A stretch of DNA of 48,350 bases from Alphaproteobacteria bacterium 65-37 (GCA_001897995.1 MKRV01000263.1:1-48350), one strand, 5' to 3'; positions 1 to 11,416 are shown, counted from the stretch's first letter. Translations and numbers: made by a program. Notes: a model not told the origin generated them from the sequence alone.

Positions 1-41
1 AGGCCCGGTCCCATGCCCTGCCAGAGGAAGCGCGTGATCAT
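1..41 (-). CDS. urtC: Urea ABC transporter permease UrtC, N-terminal fragment (runs off the window)
   Basis: Only the first 13 complete codons and one extra base are present, reading MITRFLWQGMGPG. The ATG at 41-39 lies 11 bases past the urtB stop on the same strand. Identity is inferred from position, because urt operons run urtA, urtB, urtC; the fragment itself is too short to prove it. Another ATG at 52-50 overlaps the urtB stop but hits a stop after four codons. Confidence 0.5.
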   Translation of the reverse strand, partial: MITRFLWQGMGPG

Positions 42-51
42 TCGACGGCCA

Positions 52-1665
52 TCATTCGACGGAGCGCCCCTTCAGCGCGAACAGGCCGCGTGGGCGGCGC
101 TGGATGAACAGGATGATGAAGACCAGCACCAGGATCTTGCCCAGCACGGCGCCGGCATAGGGTTCGAGGAACTTGTTGACGACGCCGAGCGTCAGCGCGC
201 CGATCAGCGTGCCGAACAGATTGCCGACGCCGCCGAACACCACGACCATGAAGGAATCGATGATGTAGCCCTGGCCGAGATTGGGGCTGACATTGTCGAT
301 CTGGCTCAGCGCCACGCCGGCAAGGCCCGCGATGCCCGAGCCCAGGCCGAAGGTGAGCGCATCGACCCGCGGCGTGCGGATGCCCACGGCCGAGGCCATC
401 GGCCGGTTCTGCGTAACCGCCCGCATATAGAGGCCCATGGGCGTCTTGCGCAGCAGCAGGATCAGCGCCGCGAACACGGCGAGCGCGAACAGGACGATCC
501 AGAGCCGGCTGTAGGTCACATCGATCTGGCCGACCTGGAAGGCACCCGACATCCAGGACGGGGCGCCGACTTCGCGGTTGCTCGACCCGAAGATCGACCG
601 GATGGCCTGCTGCAGCACCAGCGAGAGGCCCCAGGTCGCGAGCAGGGTGTCGAGTGGGCGGCCGTAGAGGAAACGGATGATGCCGCGTTCGATCAGCACG
701 CCGACGCCGCCGGCCACCAGGAAGGCGAGCGGCAGGGCGATCAGCAGCGAAGCATCGAAGAGATGCGGCGCCGAGGTGCGGATCACCTCCTGGACGACGA
801 AGGTGGTGTAGGCCCCCAGCATCACCATCTCGCCATGCGCCATGTTGATCACGCCCATGGTGCCGAAGGTGATGGCAAGCCCGATCGCGGCCAGCAGCAG
901 CACCGAGCCCAGGGAGATGCCATACCAGACGTTCTGAGCGGCCTCCCAGGCGGCGAGCGTCTGGCGCACCGATTCGGCCGCGACCGCGGCCGCGGCCTTC
1001 ACCTCTGGGTCGGACGCGTTGCTCGCGGCGCCCTGCAGGAGGCTCAAGGCCTCGCGGCCGCCGCGATCACGCACCACGGCGATGGCATCGACCTTCTGCT
1101 GGGCCGGCGCATCCGCCGCCAACAAGGTCGCCGCCCGGGCCTCGCCGAGCGCCTGCTTCACACGCGGATCCTTTTCGGCGGCGAGTGCGGCATCGAGCGC
1201 GGTCAAGGCGGCGGGATCGGGGCGCTTGAAGAGCTCGGCCGCCGCGCTACGCCGCACGCGGATATCGGGGCTCATGAGGGTGAGCGAGCCCACCGCCGCG
1301 TCGATGACGCCGCGCAGGCGGTTGTTGACCCTGACCCTCTCGAGTTCCGCTTCGCTGGCGGTGCCGACGTCCTTGCCCGAAATCGCATCGGCGAGCGCGA
1401 GTTCCTTGCCGGCAGGCTTGCCGATCACCACCGACTTGTCGGCGCTGCGCACATAGAGCTGACCCGCCCCCAGCGCCTGCAGGATGGGAGCGGCGCGGCT
1501 ATCGCCCGAGGCCGCCAGGGCGGTGATCGCCGTCTCGCGATCGCCGAAGCTGCCGGTCGTGAGATTGGCCACGAGCGTCTGCAGATCGGCGGCGAGCGCC
1601 ACGGCGGCAAACGCCACCGAGGCCAGCGCGGAGAGCAGCACCGCGAGCAAACGCGAGAAGAACAT
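52..1665 (-). CDS. urtB: Urea ABC transporter permease subunit UrtB
   Basis: Inner-membrane permease of the UrtABCDE high-affinity urea importer (branched-chain amino acid permease, LivH-like fold). The 537-residue product starts with a signal-like segment (FFSRLLAVLLSALASVAFAA). A periplasmic region of roughly 230 residues, rich in Ala and HEAT-like helices, follows; that is characteristic of UrtB and absent from LivH. The permease part begins near WYGISLGSVLLLAAIGLAI and includes GVINMAHGEMVMLGAYTTF and a late VVFGGVGNLFGTLIGA segment. Length matches UrtB (about 520-540). I chose the ATG at 1665 because the signal sequence starts there; an in-frame ATG at 1713 would add 16 residues. It lies 108 bp downstream of urtA on the same strand. 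Confidence 0.95.
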   Translation of the reverse strand: MFFSRLLAVLLSALASVAFAAVALAADLQTLVANLTTGSFGDRETAITALAASGDSRAAPILQALGAGQLYVRSADKSVVIGKPAGKELALADAISGKDVGTASEAELERVRVNNRLRGVIDAAVGSLTLMSPDIRVRRSAAAELFKRPDPAALTALDAALAAEKDPRVKQALGEARAATLLAADAPAQQKVDAIAVVRDRGGREALSLLQGAASNASDPEVKAAAAVAAESVRQTLAAWEAAQNVWYGISLGSVLLLAAIGLAITFGTMGVINMAHGEMVMLGAYTTFVVQEVIRTSAPHLFDASLLIALPLAFLVAGGVGVLIERGIIRFLYGRPLDTLLATWGLSLVLQQAIRSIFGSSNREVGAPSWMSGAFQVGQIDVTYSRLWIVLFALAVFAALILLLRKTPMGLYMRAVTQNRPMASAVGIRTPRVDALTFGLGSGIAGLAGVALSQIDNVSPNLGQGYIIDSFMVVVFGGVGNLFGTLIGALTLGVVNKFLEPYAGAVLGKILVLVFIILFIQRRPRGLFALKGRSVE

Positions 1666-1773
1666 GTGTCGAAAACTCGCTCGGAAAAAAGAGCGGGACG
1701 GCCCCCAAGTCACCCCAACCCGGCCGCCCCGCTTTGTTGATAGCCCGCTTCGTTGATCAGGCGTCGCGAGAGC

Positions 1774-3069
1774 TTACTTGCCCTTGCCGCCGCACTTGCC
1801 CGTGGCAACGTTGAAGTTGCCGCAGTTCATCGGCTTGCGCCAATCGGAGATCAGGTCCTTGGAGTCCGGCAGATAGTCGGACCACTCGTCGCCCAGCACG
1901 AGACCATTGGTCTGGGACACGACGTCGAACTGGCCGTTGCCCTGGATCTCGCCGATCAGCACCGGCTTGGTGATGTGATGGTTGGGCAGCATGGCCGAGT
2001 AGCCGCCCGTGAGGTTCGGCACCGAGACGCCGATCATCGCGTCGATGACGGCATCGGAGTCGGTTGTGCCGGCCTTCTTCACCGCCTCGATCCACATGTT
2101 GAAGCCGATCACATGGGCTTCCATCGGATCGTTGGTCACCCGCTTCGGATTCTTGGTGAAGGTTTGCCAGGTCTTGATGAAGGACTCGTTGGTGGGGTTC
2201 TTCACCGACTGGAAGTAGTTCCAGGCGGCGAGATGGCCGACCAGCGGCTTGGTGTCGATACCGGCCAGTTCCTCTTCGCCGACCGAGAAGGCGACGACCG
2301 GGATGTCCTTGGCCTTGATGCCCTGATTGCCCAGTTCCTTGTAGAACGGGACGTTGGCGTCGCCGTTGATGGTCGAGACCACGGCGGTCTTCTTGCCGGC
2401 CGAGCCGAACTTCTTGATGTCGGCAACGATCGACTGCCAGTCGGAGTGACCGAACGGCGTGTAGTTGATCAGGATGTCTTCCTGCGCCACGCCCTTGGAC
2501 TTGAGATAGGCTTCGAGGATCTTGTTGGTCGTGCGCGGATAGACGTAGTCCGTACCGGCCAGCACCCAGCGCTGCACTTTCTCATTGGCCATCAGGTAGT
2601 CGACGGCCGGGATCGCCTGCTGGTTGGGGGCGGCGCCGGTGTAGAAGACGTTGCGCGAGCTTTCCTCGCCTTCGTACTGCACCGGATAGAAGAGGATGCC
2701 GTTCAGCTCCTCGAACACCGGCAGCACCGACTTACGGCTGACCGAGGTCCAGCAGCCGAACACCGCGGCCACCTTGTCCTTCTGCAGGAGTTCACGCGCC
2801 TTCTCGGCGAACAGTGGCCAGTTCGATGCCGGATCGACGACCACCGGCTCGAGCTTGCGGCCGAGAACGCCGCCTTTCTTGTTCTGCTCTTCGATCAGCA
2901 TCAGCATGACGTCCTTCAAGGTCGTCTCGCTGATCGCCATGGTGCCTGACAGTGAATGCAGAATGCCGACCTTGATCGGCGGTGCCCCTTGCGCGAGCGC
3001 ACCGGTCGCGGCGCTGGCCAGCAGGCCAGCGGCAACCAGGCCCGTCCGCATGATCGTTCCCAAGTTCAT
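1774..3069 (-). CDS. urtA: Urea ABC transporter substrate-binding protein UrtA
   Basis: Periplasmic urea receptor of the UrtABCDE importer. The 431-residue product has a cleavable signal peptide (MNLGTIMRTGLVAAGLLAS..., probable cleavage after ALAQG). The mature start IKVGILHSLSGTMAISE is typical of type-I periplasmic binding proteins of the UrtA/AmiC group. Other family blocks are AVFGCWTSVSRKSVLPVFEE, FYPVQYEGEESSRNVFYTGA and GDANVPFYKEL. A strong ribosome-binding site (AAGGAGAG) ends 6 bases before the ATG. It follows hupE/ureJ after 93 bp holding a possible terminator, so it may have its own promoter. Its position right after the urease genes couples urea import to hydrolysis. Confidence 0.97.
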   Translation of the reverse strand: MNLGTIMRTGLVAAGLLASAATGALAQGAPPIKVGILHSLSGTMAISETTLKDVMLMLIEEQNKKGGVLGRKLEPVVVDPASNWPLFAEKARELLQKDKVAAVFGCWTSVSRKSVLPVFEELNGILFYPVQYEGEESSRNVFYTGAAPNQQAIPAVDYLMANEKVQRWVLAGTDYVYPRTTNKILEAYLKSKGVAQEDILINYTPFGHSDWQSIVADIKKFGSAGKKTAVVSTINGDANVPFYKELGNQGIKAKDIPVVAFSVGEEELAGIDTKPLVGHLAAWNYFQSVKNPTNESFIKTWQTFTKNPKRVTNDPMEAHVIGFNMWIEAVKKAGTTDSDAVIDAMIGVSVPNLTGGYSAMLPNHHITKPVLIGEIQGNGQFDVVSQTNGLVLGDEWSDYLPDSKDLISDWRKPMNCGNFNVATGKCGGKGK

Positions 3070-3144
3070 CCCGCTCTCCTTGATCTTCCCGACGGACTCT
3101 CCCCGCCGAAGATCAAGAATGCGAAAGCCGTGCCAAACCCGAGA

Positions 3145-3164
3145 AAGCCCCTGTGGGTGGGCTT
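3145..3164 (-). terminator. Possible intrinsic terminator after hupE/ureJ
   Basis: On the minus strand the stem AAGCCC pairs with GGGCTT across an 8-base loop and runs into a short T-rich tail (TTTCT). It overlaps the hupE stop codon and could separate the urease transcript from urtA. The stem is only 6 bp and the tail is short, so the call is tentative. Confidence 0.35.
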
Positions 3165-3732
3165 AATTGGCGATCAGGACGAGCGCCCCGCCGGCCATGA
3201 CGGCGCCGCCCAAGGCACGCAATCCCAGGTCGCCGACCGCGCGGCGCGCAACCCAGCCGAGTCCCAGGCCGACCGCATGGAGCAGGATGGTCGCGGCCGT
3301 GAAGCCCAGGATGAAGCCGCCAGTGCCGACGGCCGGCGCCTCCAGGGCGTGGGCGTAGCCGTGGAAGACCGCGAACAGCCCGACCACCGCCATGGCGGCG
3401 GCCACTGGCACACGAACTGCACCGACGACCAGCGCGCCCAGCACCAGCACCGAAACGGCAATCCCCGCCTCGACAAGAGGCAGTTTCATGCCTGCGAATC
3501 CGGCAGCCGCCCCCAAAAGCATCATGACCACGAAGGCCGACGGCACCAGATAGGCCGCGGCGGGACGCTTGGCCGACAGCAATGAGGCCCACAGACCGAC
3601 GCCCACCATGGCCAGGAGATGGTCCACGCCCGTGAAGGGATGGGCGAAACCCGACGTGTCGTGACCGGGATGGGCCAGCGCCGGGCCGGCCGCAGCGCAC
3701 AGGAGGACAATGAGAGAAACGATCCTGGTCAT
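3163..3732 (-). CDS. ureJ: HupE/UreJ family nickel (cobalt) permease
   Basis: Small polytopic inner-membrane protein expected to bring in nickel for urease. The 189-residue product has a signal-like N terminus ending in ALAHPGHD. It carries the two family motifs: HPGHD near residues 21-25, and HPFTGVDHLLAMVGVG just after, whose His and Asp residues are thought to bind the metal. HGYAHALE follows mid-protein, and there are about six hydrophobic segments. Position after ureG in a urease operon supports a nickel role over a hydrogenase role. I used the ATG at 3732; an in-frame ATG at 3741 would add three residues. Neither has a convincing Shine-Dalgarno. Confidence 0.9.
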   Translation of the reverse strand: MTRIVSLIVLLCAAAGPALAHPGHDTSGFAHPFTGVDHLLAMVGVGLWASLLSAKRPAAAYLVPSAFVVMMLLGAAAGFAGMKLPLVEAGIAVSVLVLGALVVGAVRVPVAAAMAVVGLFAVFHGYAHALEAPAVGTGGFILGFTAATILLHAVGLGLGWVARRAVGDLGLRALGGAVMAGGALVLIAN

Positions 3733-3782
3733 GGGGAACATCACTTCAACGGAGGGAACAGGTTCAATGAAAGGGTCGGGAC

Positions 3783-4405
<623 letters not shown>

Positions 4406-4409
<4 letters not shown>

Positions 4410-4834
4410 AGATCGAGTTCTCCGGCCGCGAGGGCGACGTAGCCTACGCCCATCAGCAGGCAAAAGGGCGAGTAATATTTCCTGTTGCGGGTCACGAAGG
4501 GTTCCATCGTGAAATGGGCTTTCCAGCGATAGCTGTAGCCCGCCACACAGCGCGCCACGAAAATACCGGCGATCACGTAGGTCCCGGACAGGACGCGCGG
4601 ATCCGTCATGCGGCCGAGCGCATACCAGGGCCAGAGCGCCATCACGGCGAGGACCGCGGCCACGGCAAAGGACTGCCAGGCCGGCGGCATGCGACGGCGG
4701 CCGTCGCCCACAACGCTGCGCGCCAGCGCCTCTTCATTGGCCTCAGGCCAATGGCTTCCAAAACCCCACATTGCGTGGATGACCGCGACCGCGCCGACAC
4801 CGAAGGTCAGCAGCAGCGCCAGCAACACCGTCAT
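4406..4834 (-). CDS. DUF3995-like membrane protein encoded between ureF and ureG
   Basis: The 142-residue product has about four hydrophobic segments: [20 protein letters not shown], a second at [19 protein letters not shown], a third at [21 protein letters not shown], and a C-terminal one at [20 protein letters not shown]. The conserved-looking residues H, W and P in [17 protein letters not shown] and the [11 protein letters not shown] segment resemble DUF3995 proteins as I remember them; function is unknown. It is joined by ATGA overlaps to ureF (4831-4834) and to ureG (4406-4409), so it is made together with the urease assembly factors. A role in nickel handling or membrane anchoring of assembly is only a guess. 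Confidence 0.85.
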
Positions 4835-5616
4835 GAGCGGAACAGCCTCGTGTACTGCGTCTCGTGCCTGAGCGAGCACCAGTCGAGCAGCGGTGTCGCC
4901 GTGCCGACCTCGTCCAGGGACTCCACGGCGATGGCCGCCATCGCCGTTTCAGTCACGGTGTCTTCTAGGGCCGCCAACGTCCTTTGGCCATCGCTTTGGC
5001 CGAGCGGCACGGCCCGCACAGCGGCCGAAATCAGGTTGGCGACGAAGGCGTGCAGATAGCCGTTGAGGGCCGCGTCCAGCGGCACACCGTGCGCGGCGGC
5101 TGCGAGGGCCACCGCGACCGGCAGGGAGAGTTCACCGGCAAGCCGCTGATGCGCCGCATCGAGCGCAGGATGCGGCCAGGCGGTGCGGGTGATCGACAGG
5201 AAGGAACCGCCCTGCTGGCGCGACTCCAGGGCCATTTCCGAGGTTCCCCGCCAGGCTGCCGCCCGTTCGGCAATCGCGTCGAACGCGGGCCAATCGCCCG
5301 CCGCGGCTGCACGCCAGGCGGACGCGAACAGCGCGCCGTCGACCCGGCCGGTGCCGTTCGCCAGGACGCTGCGCAACCAGGCGACCAGAGAGTCCCTGTT
5401 TCGGATCAGGCCTTCTTCGACTGCGGTCTCGACGCCATGGCTGTAGCTGAAGGCGCCGATCGGATAGGCCGGCGACAGCCAGGCCAGCAGCCGATAGAGC
5501 GAGCCTCCGGAGCCGGTCTCCTTCTTGGACCGCGGGCCTCCAGGCCCGCCTTCATGAGCGGACCTGGAGGTCCGCGGTCCGATGAGCCGCCGAGTTTCGG
5601 ACGACCTCCTAGCCAT
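4831..5616 (-). CDS. ureF: Urease accessory protein UreF
   Basis: All-helical chaperone that bridges UreD-urease and UreG during nickel insertion. Diagnostic blocks are LYRLLAWLSPAYPIGAFSYS followed by HGVETAVEEG, then ESRQQGGSFL and the C-terminal [18 protein letters not shown]. From the ATG at 5616 the product is 261 residues, with about 38 residues before LYRLL, longer than the usual short lead. Residues 13-30 of that lead are encoded by a 54-bp palindrome (separate entry), so the N terminus is probably an insertion and not conserved UreF. The start overlaps the ureE stop by 8 bp and has no clear ribosome-binding site. A later non-ATG start cannot be excluded. Confidence 0.95.
   Translation of the reverse strand: MARRSSETRRLIGPRTSRSAHEGGPGGPRSKKETGSGGSLYRLLAWLSPAYPIGAFSYSHGVETAVEEGLIRNRDSLVAWLRSVLANGTGRVDGALFASAWRAAAAGDWPAFDAIAERAAAWRGTSEMALESRQQGGSFLSITRTAWPHPALDAAHQRLAGELSLPVAVALAAAAHGVPLDAALNGYLHAFVANLISAAVRAVPLGQSDGQRTLAALEDTVTETAMAAIAVESLDEVGTATPLLDWCSLRHETQYTRLFRS
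5527..5580. repeat. 54-bp palindromic element inside the 5' end of ureF
   Basis: Two 22-bp arms (5527-5548 and 5559-5580) pair with only two mismatches, both G-T type, around a 10-base loop. The element is exactly 18 codons and stays in frame in ureF, encoding GPRTSRSAHEGGPGGPRS. It looks like a small palindromic repeat inserted into a coding region, in the manner of the palindromic elements known from Rickettsia. Whether other copies exist in the genome cannot be seen here. Confidence 0.75.
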
Positions 5617-6097
5617 GGCGCTCAGGATGCAGTTCACCGTGGCGATGGCCGGTATCGTGGTTGTGCTGGCCGTAGGCCCCGCCTTCGGGATCGAAGGGAA
5701 CGCGGACCTTGCGGACATCCGCCCCCAGGCCCTTCAACATGTCGACGATGACATGATCGTCGCGGATCAGCAGGCGGTCATGGTCGATCTGGGTCGGCAG
5801 ATGCCGGTTGCCGAGATGCCAGGCCAGCCGTGCGAACGACGCGGCATCGCGGCCGCGCACCTCGACGAGATCCTCCTCGGCGGCCCTCACCTCGACGAAG
5901 CCGCCCTCCTCCAGCTTGAGCCCGTCACCGCCATGCAGCACCACCGGCTCGACCAGATCGAGCAGGAAATCGAGCCCACCATCGCCCAGCATGCGCAGGC
6001 GCCGACGGTAGCGATCGTCGAACAGCAGGGTGACGGTATCGATGCGCTCGGCCGATGCCCACTGGCCGGCCCGCACGACGTCGATGGCGCGTTTCAT
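5609..6097 (-). CDS. ureE: Urease accessory nickel metallochaperone UreE
   Basis: Dimeric nickel carrier that delivers Ni(II) to the urease assembly complex. The 162-residue product has the N-terminal UreE fold (TVTLLFDDRYRRRLRM, LDFLLDLVEPVVLHGGDGL). The metal-site motif GNRHLP is at residues 96-101, with the conserved His at 99. The C-terminal tail from about residue 145 has six His (GQHNHDTGHRHGELHPERHG), a typical nickel-storage tail. It begins 2 bp after the ureBC stop and overlaps ureF by 8 bp. Confidence 0.96.
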   Translation of the reverse strand: MKRAIDVVRAGQWASAERIDTVTLLFDDRYRRRLRMLGDGGLDFLLDLVEPVVLHGGDGLKLEEGGFVEVRAAEEDLVEVRGRDAASFARLAWHLGNRHLPTQIDHDRLLIRDDHVIVDMLKGLGADVRKVRVPFDPEGGAYGQHNHDTGHRHGELHPERHG

Positions 6098-6099
6098 GG

Positions 6100-8145
<2,046 letters not shown>

Positions 8146-8156
8146 GGCGTCTCTCC

Positions 8157-8459
8157 TCAGCGGATCGGAGCGTGGACGGTGACGAGCTTGGTGCCGTCGG
8201 GGAACGTGGCTTCGACCTGGATCTCCGCCAGCATGTCGGCAACGCCGTCCATGACCTGGGCGCGGCCGATCACATGCGCACCATCGCGCATCAGGTCGGC
8301 CACCGAGCGGCCGTCGCGCGCTCCCTCGACCACGAAATCGCTGATCAGGGCCACTGCCTCGGGATAGTTGAGCTTCACACCGCGTTCGAGACGGCGGCGC
8401 GCCACCACTGCCGCCATGGCCACCAGAAGCTTGTCTTTCTCACGTGGCGTCAGATTCAT
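8157..8459 (-). CDS. ureA: Urease gamma subunit UreA
   Basis: Small structural subunit of the urease trimer. The 100-residue product matches the family along its whole length: [54 protein letters not shown] and a C-terminal [18 protein letters not shown]. It lies 11 bp before the fused ureBC gene on the same strand and 127 bp after ureD. Only beta and alpha are fused, so the enzyme should assemble from two polypeptides, gamma and beta-alpha. Confidence 0.97.
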   Translation of the reverse strand: MNLTPREKDKLLVAMAAVVARRRLERGVKLNYPEAVALISDFVVEGARDGRSVADLMRDGAHVIGRAQVMDGVADMLAEIQVEATFPDGTKLVTVHAPIR

Positions 8460-8489
8460 CGACCGCTTCCCCCGCTCCCGTCATGAACT

Positions 8490-8510
8490 CTTCCCCCTGC
8501 GGGGGAGAAG
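8490..8510. repeat. G/C hairpin between ureD and ureA
   Basis: CTTCCCCC and GGGGGAGAAG flank a TGC loop in the 127-bp ureD-ureA gap, giving a 6-bp perfect core stem (8492-8506). It resembles the CTCTCCCCC/GGGGGAGAG hairpins at 32720-32835 and 43582-43604, so it is probably a member of the same dispersed repeat family. It could also dampen or terminate part of the ureD transcript. Confidence 0.5.
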
Positions 8511-8586
8511 AAATGATCACGTTTTCCTTGTCGTCTGCATCTCGTTTCTGCAGGCGGCCGCCTCATGCATTAAACATGCCAGAGCA

Positions 8587-9438
8587 TTAAACGTGCCAAA
8601 CGCGCGGCAAACGGGACCCGCGGAATTCAGTGAGGAACCCGATCGTCGCGGCGCGGACCGCCGTCGCCTCGCCCAGGAGACGCGCGACCATCACGCCGTT
8701 CACCAGGGTGACGCCGGCCCGCACCTTCTCCGCGGCCTCGAGCAACGCCCGTGCTTCGTCGAAACGCGACTGTGGTTCGTCCCAGACGCCGATCACCGTG
8801 GCCAGCGCATTGGCGGTACCAAAGCCCGCCCCGTCCGGCGTCTCGCCCTCGACGCGCAGAGTGTCCGTCCAGACCAGACGCCCCGACCGGCGCACCGACC
8901 AGGCGTCGAGCAGCAGGCCCGACACGTAGCGCTCGCCCGAGGCGGCGCGGCCCAGCACCACCATTTCGCAAGCCAGCAGCGCTCCACCGCCGGCAACCTC
9001 AGCCACCGTGCGGCGCTTGAGGCGGGCACCTTCGAAGACGATGGTCTCCTGCGGCAGCCAATCGAGCGCGGCCCCTGCAGCGACCTCCAGCCGGACATCG
9101 ATGATGCAGTGGCCGCCGCCCTTGGCCGCGCGATAGATCTTCTCCGCCGCCTGGGTCGTAGCGACCGCCCGGGCGTCGGCGCCGACCTCCACGGCCATCG
9201 TGAGCGTATCGCCGTCGGTCACGCCGCCCGAGGTGGTGATCAGCACGGCCTGCGGCGGTTCGTCCGGCTCCGGCTCGGGGAACAAGACCCGGCAGGGATC
9301 GCGTTGATAGAGGTCGGCCAGCCGCGTGCGGCCGTCGCGAAAGGCGAAGACCACGCGACTTTCGCCTGATGCACGCTGCAGGCGGGCGCGTGAGGGAGGG
9401 GGAGGCGACGTACCGGGACGGGAGGTGCTGGTTTTCAT
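8587..9438 (-). CDS. ureD: Urease accessory protein UreD
   Basis: Scaffold that binds apo-urease and recruits UreF and UreG for nickel loading. The 283-residue product shows the family blocks LITTSGGVTDGDTL, ATTQAAEKIYRA, WLPQETIVFEGARLKRRT and VLGRAASGE; it ends in FLTEFRGSRLPRVWHV. It is the first gene of the minus-strand urease operon, with only 30 bp between its ATG and the divergent greB, so the operon promoter must lie in or near that gap or within the start of greB. The N-terminal 20 residues are Pro/Ser/Arg-rich and not conserved-looking, so a slightly later start is possible. Confidence 0.95.
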   Translation of the reverse strand: MKTSTSRPGTSPPPPSRARLQRASGESRVVFAFRDGRTRLADLYQRDPCRVLFPEPEPDEPPQAVLITTSGGVTDGDTLTMAVEVGADARAVATTQAAEKIYRAAKGGGHCIIDVRLEVAAGAALDWLPQETIVFEGARLKRRTVAEVAGGGALLACEMVVLGRAASGERYVSGLLLDAWSVRRSGRLVWTDTLRVEGETPDGAGFGTANALATVIGVWDEPQSRFDEARALLEAAEKVRAGVTLVNGVMVARLLGEATAVRAATIGFLTEFRGSRLPRVWHV

Positions 9439-9468
9439 CCGCCCCGCTTTGATAGATTAAGGACCGAA

Positions 9469-10020
9469 ATGAGCAAGGCCTTCACCAAGGAAAGCGACGG
9501 CGACGACGAAGACGACCTGCCCGACGATATCGGCGGTCTGCCGGCTGGCGCCAAGAACTACATGACCCCGCAGGGCTTCGCCCGCATGCGCGAGGAGCTG
9601 ATGAACCTCATGCGCAAGGAGCGGCCCGAGGTCGTGCAGGTCGTGTCCTGGGCGGCGGCCAACGGCGACCGCTCGGAGAACGGCGACTATCTCTACGGCA
9701 AGAAGCGGCTGCGCGAGATCGACCGTCGCATCCGCTTCCTCAGCAAGCGGCTGGAGCGGTCGGAGGTCGTCGATCCGGCCAAGCGGCCCAAGACCGACCA
9801 GGTGTTCTTCGGGGCCACCGTGACCTACGCCAATGAGCGCAACGAGGAGCGCACGGTGAAGATCGTCGGCGTCGACGAGGTCGATCCGGGCCAGGGCCAT
9901 GTCAGCTGGATCTCGCCCATCGCCCGGGCATTGATGCGCGCCTTCGAGGGCGACCTCGTACGCATGCGCACGCCGGGCGGCGAGGAAGAGATCGAGATCG
10001 TCAAGGTCACCTACATTTGA
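9469..10020 (+). CDS. greB: Transcription elongation factor GreB
   Basis: Binds the RNA polymerase secondary channel and stimulates cleavage of backtracked RNA. The N-terminal coiled coil covers roughly residues 32-100 (TPQGFARMREELMNLMRKER). Its tip carries the acidic residues of NGDRSENGDYLY that coordinate catalytic Mg. The C-terminal FKBP-like domain ends in RMRTPGGEEEIEIVKVTYI. At 183 residues it is longer than E. coli GreB (158) because of an acidic N-terminal extension (ESDGDDEDDLPDDIGG). A ribosome-binding site AAGGA precedes the ATG. It is divergent from ureD. Confidence 0.95.
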   Translation: MSKAFTKESDGDDEDDLPDDIGGLPAGAKNYMTPQGFARMREELMNLMRKERPEVVQVVSWAAANGDRSENGDYLYGKKRLREIDRRIRFLSKRLERSEVVDPAKRPKTDQVFFGATVTYANERNEERTVKIVGVDEVDPGQGHVSWISPIARALMRAFEGDLVRMRTPGGEEEIEIVKVTYI

Positions 10021-10151
10021 GACGCCGACCTTTTTGAGCCCTTAGACCTGCACCGGCGCACGTTGTGAGCTCCGGCCACCGGGCCTAGCCTTGGTCTTGC
10101 GTAGCGTATCTGTCGAACCGCGCACAAAAAAAGACCAGGAGGAATACGCCC

Positions 10152-11390
10152 ATGACGCATCACCAAGGTGCGAGCGATCTGTCGCGCCGTACGCTCCTCA
10201 AGACAGCAACCGTCACCAGCATCGGCGCCACCGCGTTGGCGCCCGGCTTCGCCTTGGCCCAGGCCCCGGCATCCCTGCCCGCCCCCACGCCGGCGGCGCC
10301 CGCGACCACCATCACCAACCCGCCGCGCGACTTCAGTCCGCGCGGCGCCCCCACCACCTATTTCACCGATCCCGACGTGCTGACGGTCGATCCGGCTTTC
10401 AACGCCCTCGCCCAGCCGAACACGCCCATCAAGCGGCTCTGGACCGGCGCCTTGTGGGCGGAAGGGCCGGCCTGGAATGCCCAGGGCCGCTATCTCCTGT
10501 GGAGCGACATCCCCAACAACCGGCAGCTTCGCTGGCTCGAGGACGACGGCCATGTCAGCGTGTTCCGCCTGCCCTCCAACAACAGCAATGGCAACAGCTT
10601 CGACTTCCAGGGCCGGCAGCTTTCCTGCGAGCACCTGACCCGGCGGGTCGTGCGCTACGAGCTCGACGGCTCGGCGACAGTTCTGGCGGAAAGCTATCAA
10701 GGCAAGCGACTCAACTCGCCGAACGACATCGTCCCACATCCCGACGGCAGCTACTGGTTCACCGACCCGCCTTATGGCGGTCAGCTCTACGAGGGCGCAC
10801 CGGACGCCGCCGGCGGCCCGAGCAATGCGTCGGGCAGGCTAAAGTCGACCCTCGGCCAGCCGCCGGGCATCGGCACTTTCAAGCGCGAGTTGCCGACCAA
10901 TTGCTATCGCATCGATCCCAGCGGCCGGATTGATCTCGTGATCACCGAAGAGCAAGTCCCCGATCCCAACGGGCTCTGCTTCTCGCCGGACCACAAGAAG
11001 CTCTACGTCGCCAGCACCGGCAAGGGACCGGGCGACACCGGGCCGGGCGGCAAGGGTGTGGTCTTCGTCTTCGATGTCGGCACCGACAACAAGGTGAGCA
11101 ACGGCAAAGTCTTCACCGAGTGCATGGTCGACGGCATCAAGTGCGGGCCGGACGGACTGCGCACCGATGTCGACGGCAATCTCTGGTGCTCCAGCAATGC
11201 CGGCCGCGCGCTGGGCTACAGCGGCGCCACCGTCTGGTCGCCGGAGGGCAAGCTGCTCGGCCGCATCCGCCTGCCCGAAGTATGCGGCAACATCACCTTC
11301 GGCGGGCCCAAGCGCAATCGCCTGTTCATGGCCGCCAGCCAGTCGCTCTACGCGCTCTATGTCGGCACGCAGGGAGCAGCCCCCGGCTGA
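10152..11390 (+). CDS. Tat-exported SMP-30/gluconolactonase/LRE family protein
   Basis: Six-bladed beta-propeller of the SMP-30/gluconolactonase group, likely a periplasmic lactonase, with unknown substrate. The 412-residue product opens with a twin-arginine signal (SRRTLLK at 11-17, hydrophobic stretch to ALAQA). Family metal-site residues are visible: Glu104 in LWAEGPAW, Asn near 190 in LNSPNDIVPHPDG, and Asp near 335 in CGPDGLRTDVDGNLW. A ribosome-binding site (AGGAGG) lies just upstream. It stands alone: greB is 131 bp upstream and two palindromic repeats follow. The call to family is firm; the reaction is not. Confidence 0.9.
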   Translation: MTHHQGASDLSRRTLLKTATVTSIGATALAPGFALAQAPASLPAPTPAAPATTITNPPRDFSPRGAPTTYFTDPDVLTVDPAFNALAQPNTPIKRLWTGALWAEGPAWNAQGRYLLWSDIPNNRQLRWLEDDGHVSVFRLPSNNSNGNSFDFQGRQLSCEHLTRRVVRYELDGSATVLAESYQGKRLNSPNDIVPHPDGSYWFTDPPYGGQLYEGAPDAAGGPSNASGRLKSTLGQPPGIGTFKRELPTNCYRIDPSGRIDLVITEEQVPDPNGLCFSPDHKKLYVASTGKGPGDTGPGGKGVVFVFDVGTDNKVSNGKVFTECMVDGIKCGPDGLRTDVDGNLWCSSNAGRALGYSGATVWSPEGKLLGRIRLPEVCGNITFGGPKRNRLFMAASQSLYALYVGTQGAAPG

Positions 11391-11416
11391 CGGCCAGCCG
11401 CCCCGTCGACCGCCGG

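Noticed and set aside
13..1740. 575-codon open frame opposite urtB
   Set aside because: Antisense shadow; the translated sequence is low complexity (Asp/His/Gln/Arg) and matches nothing.
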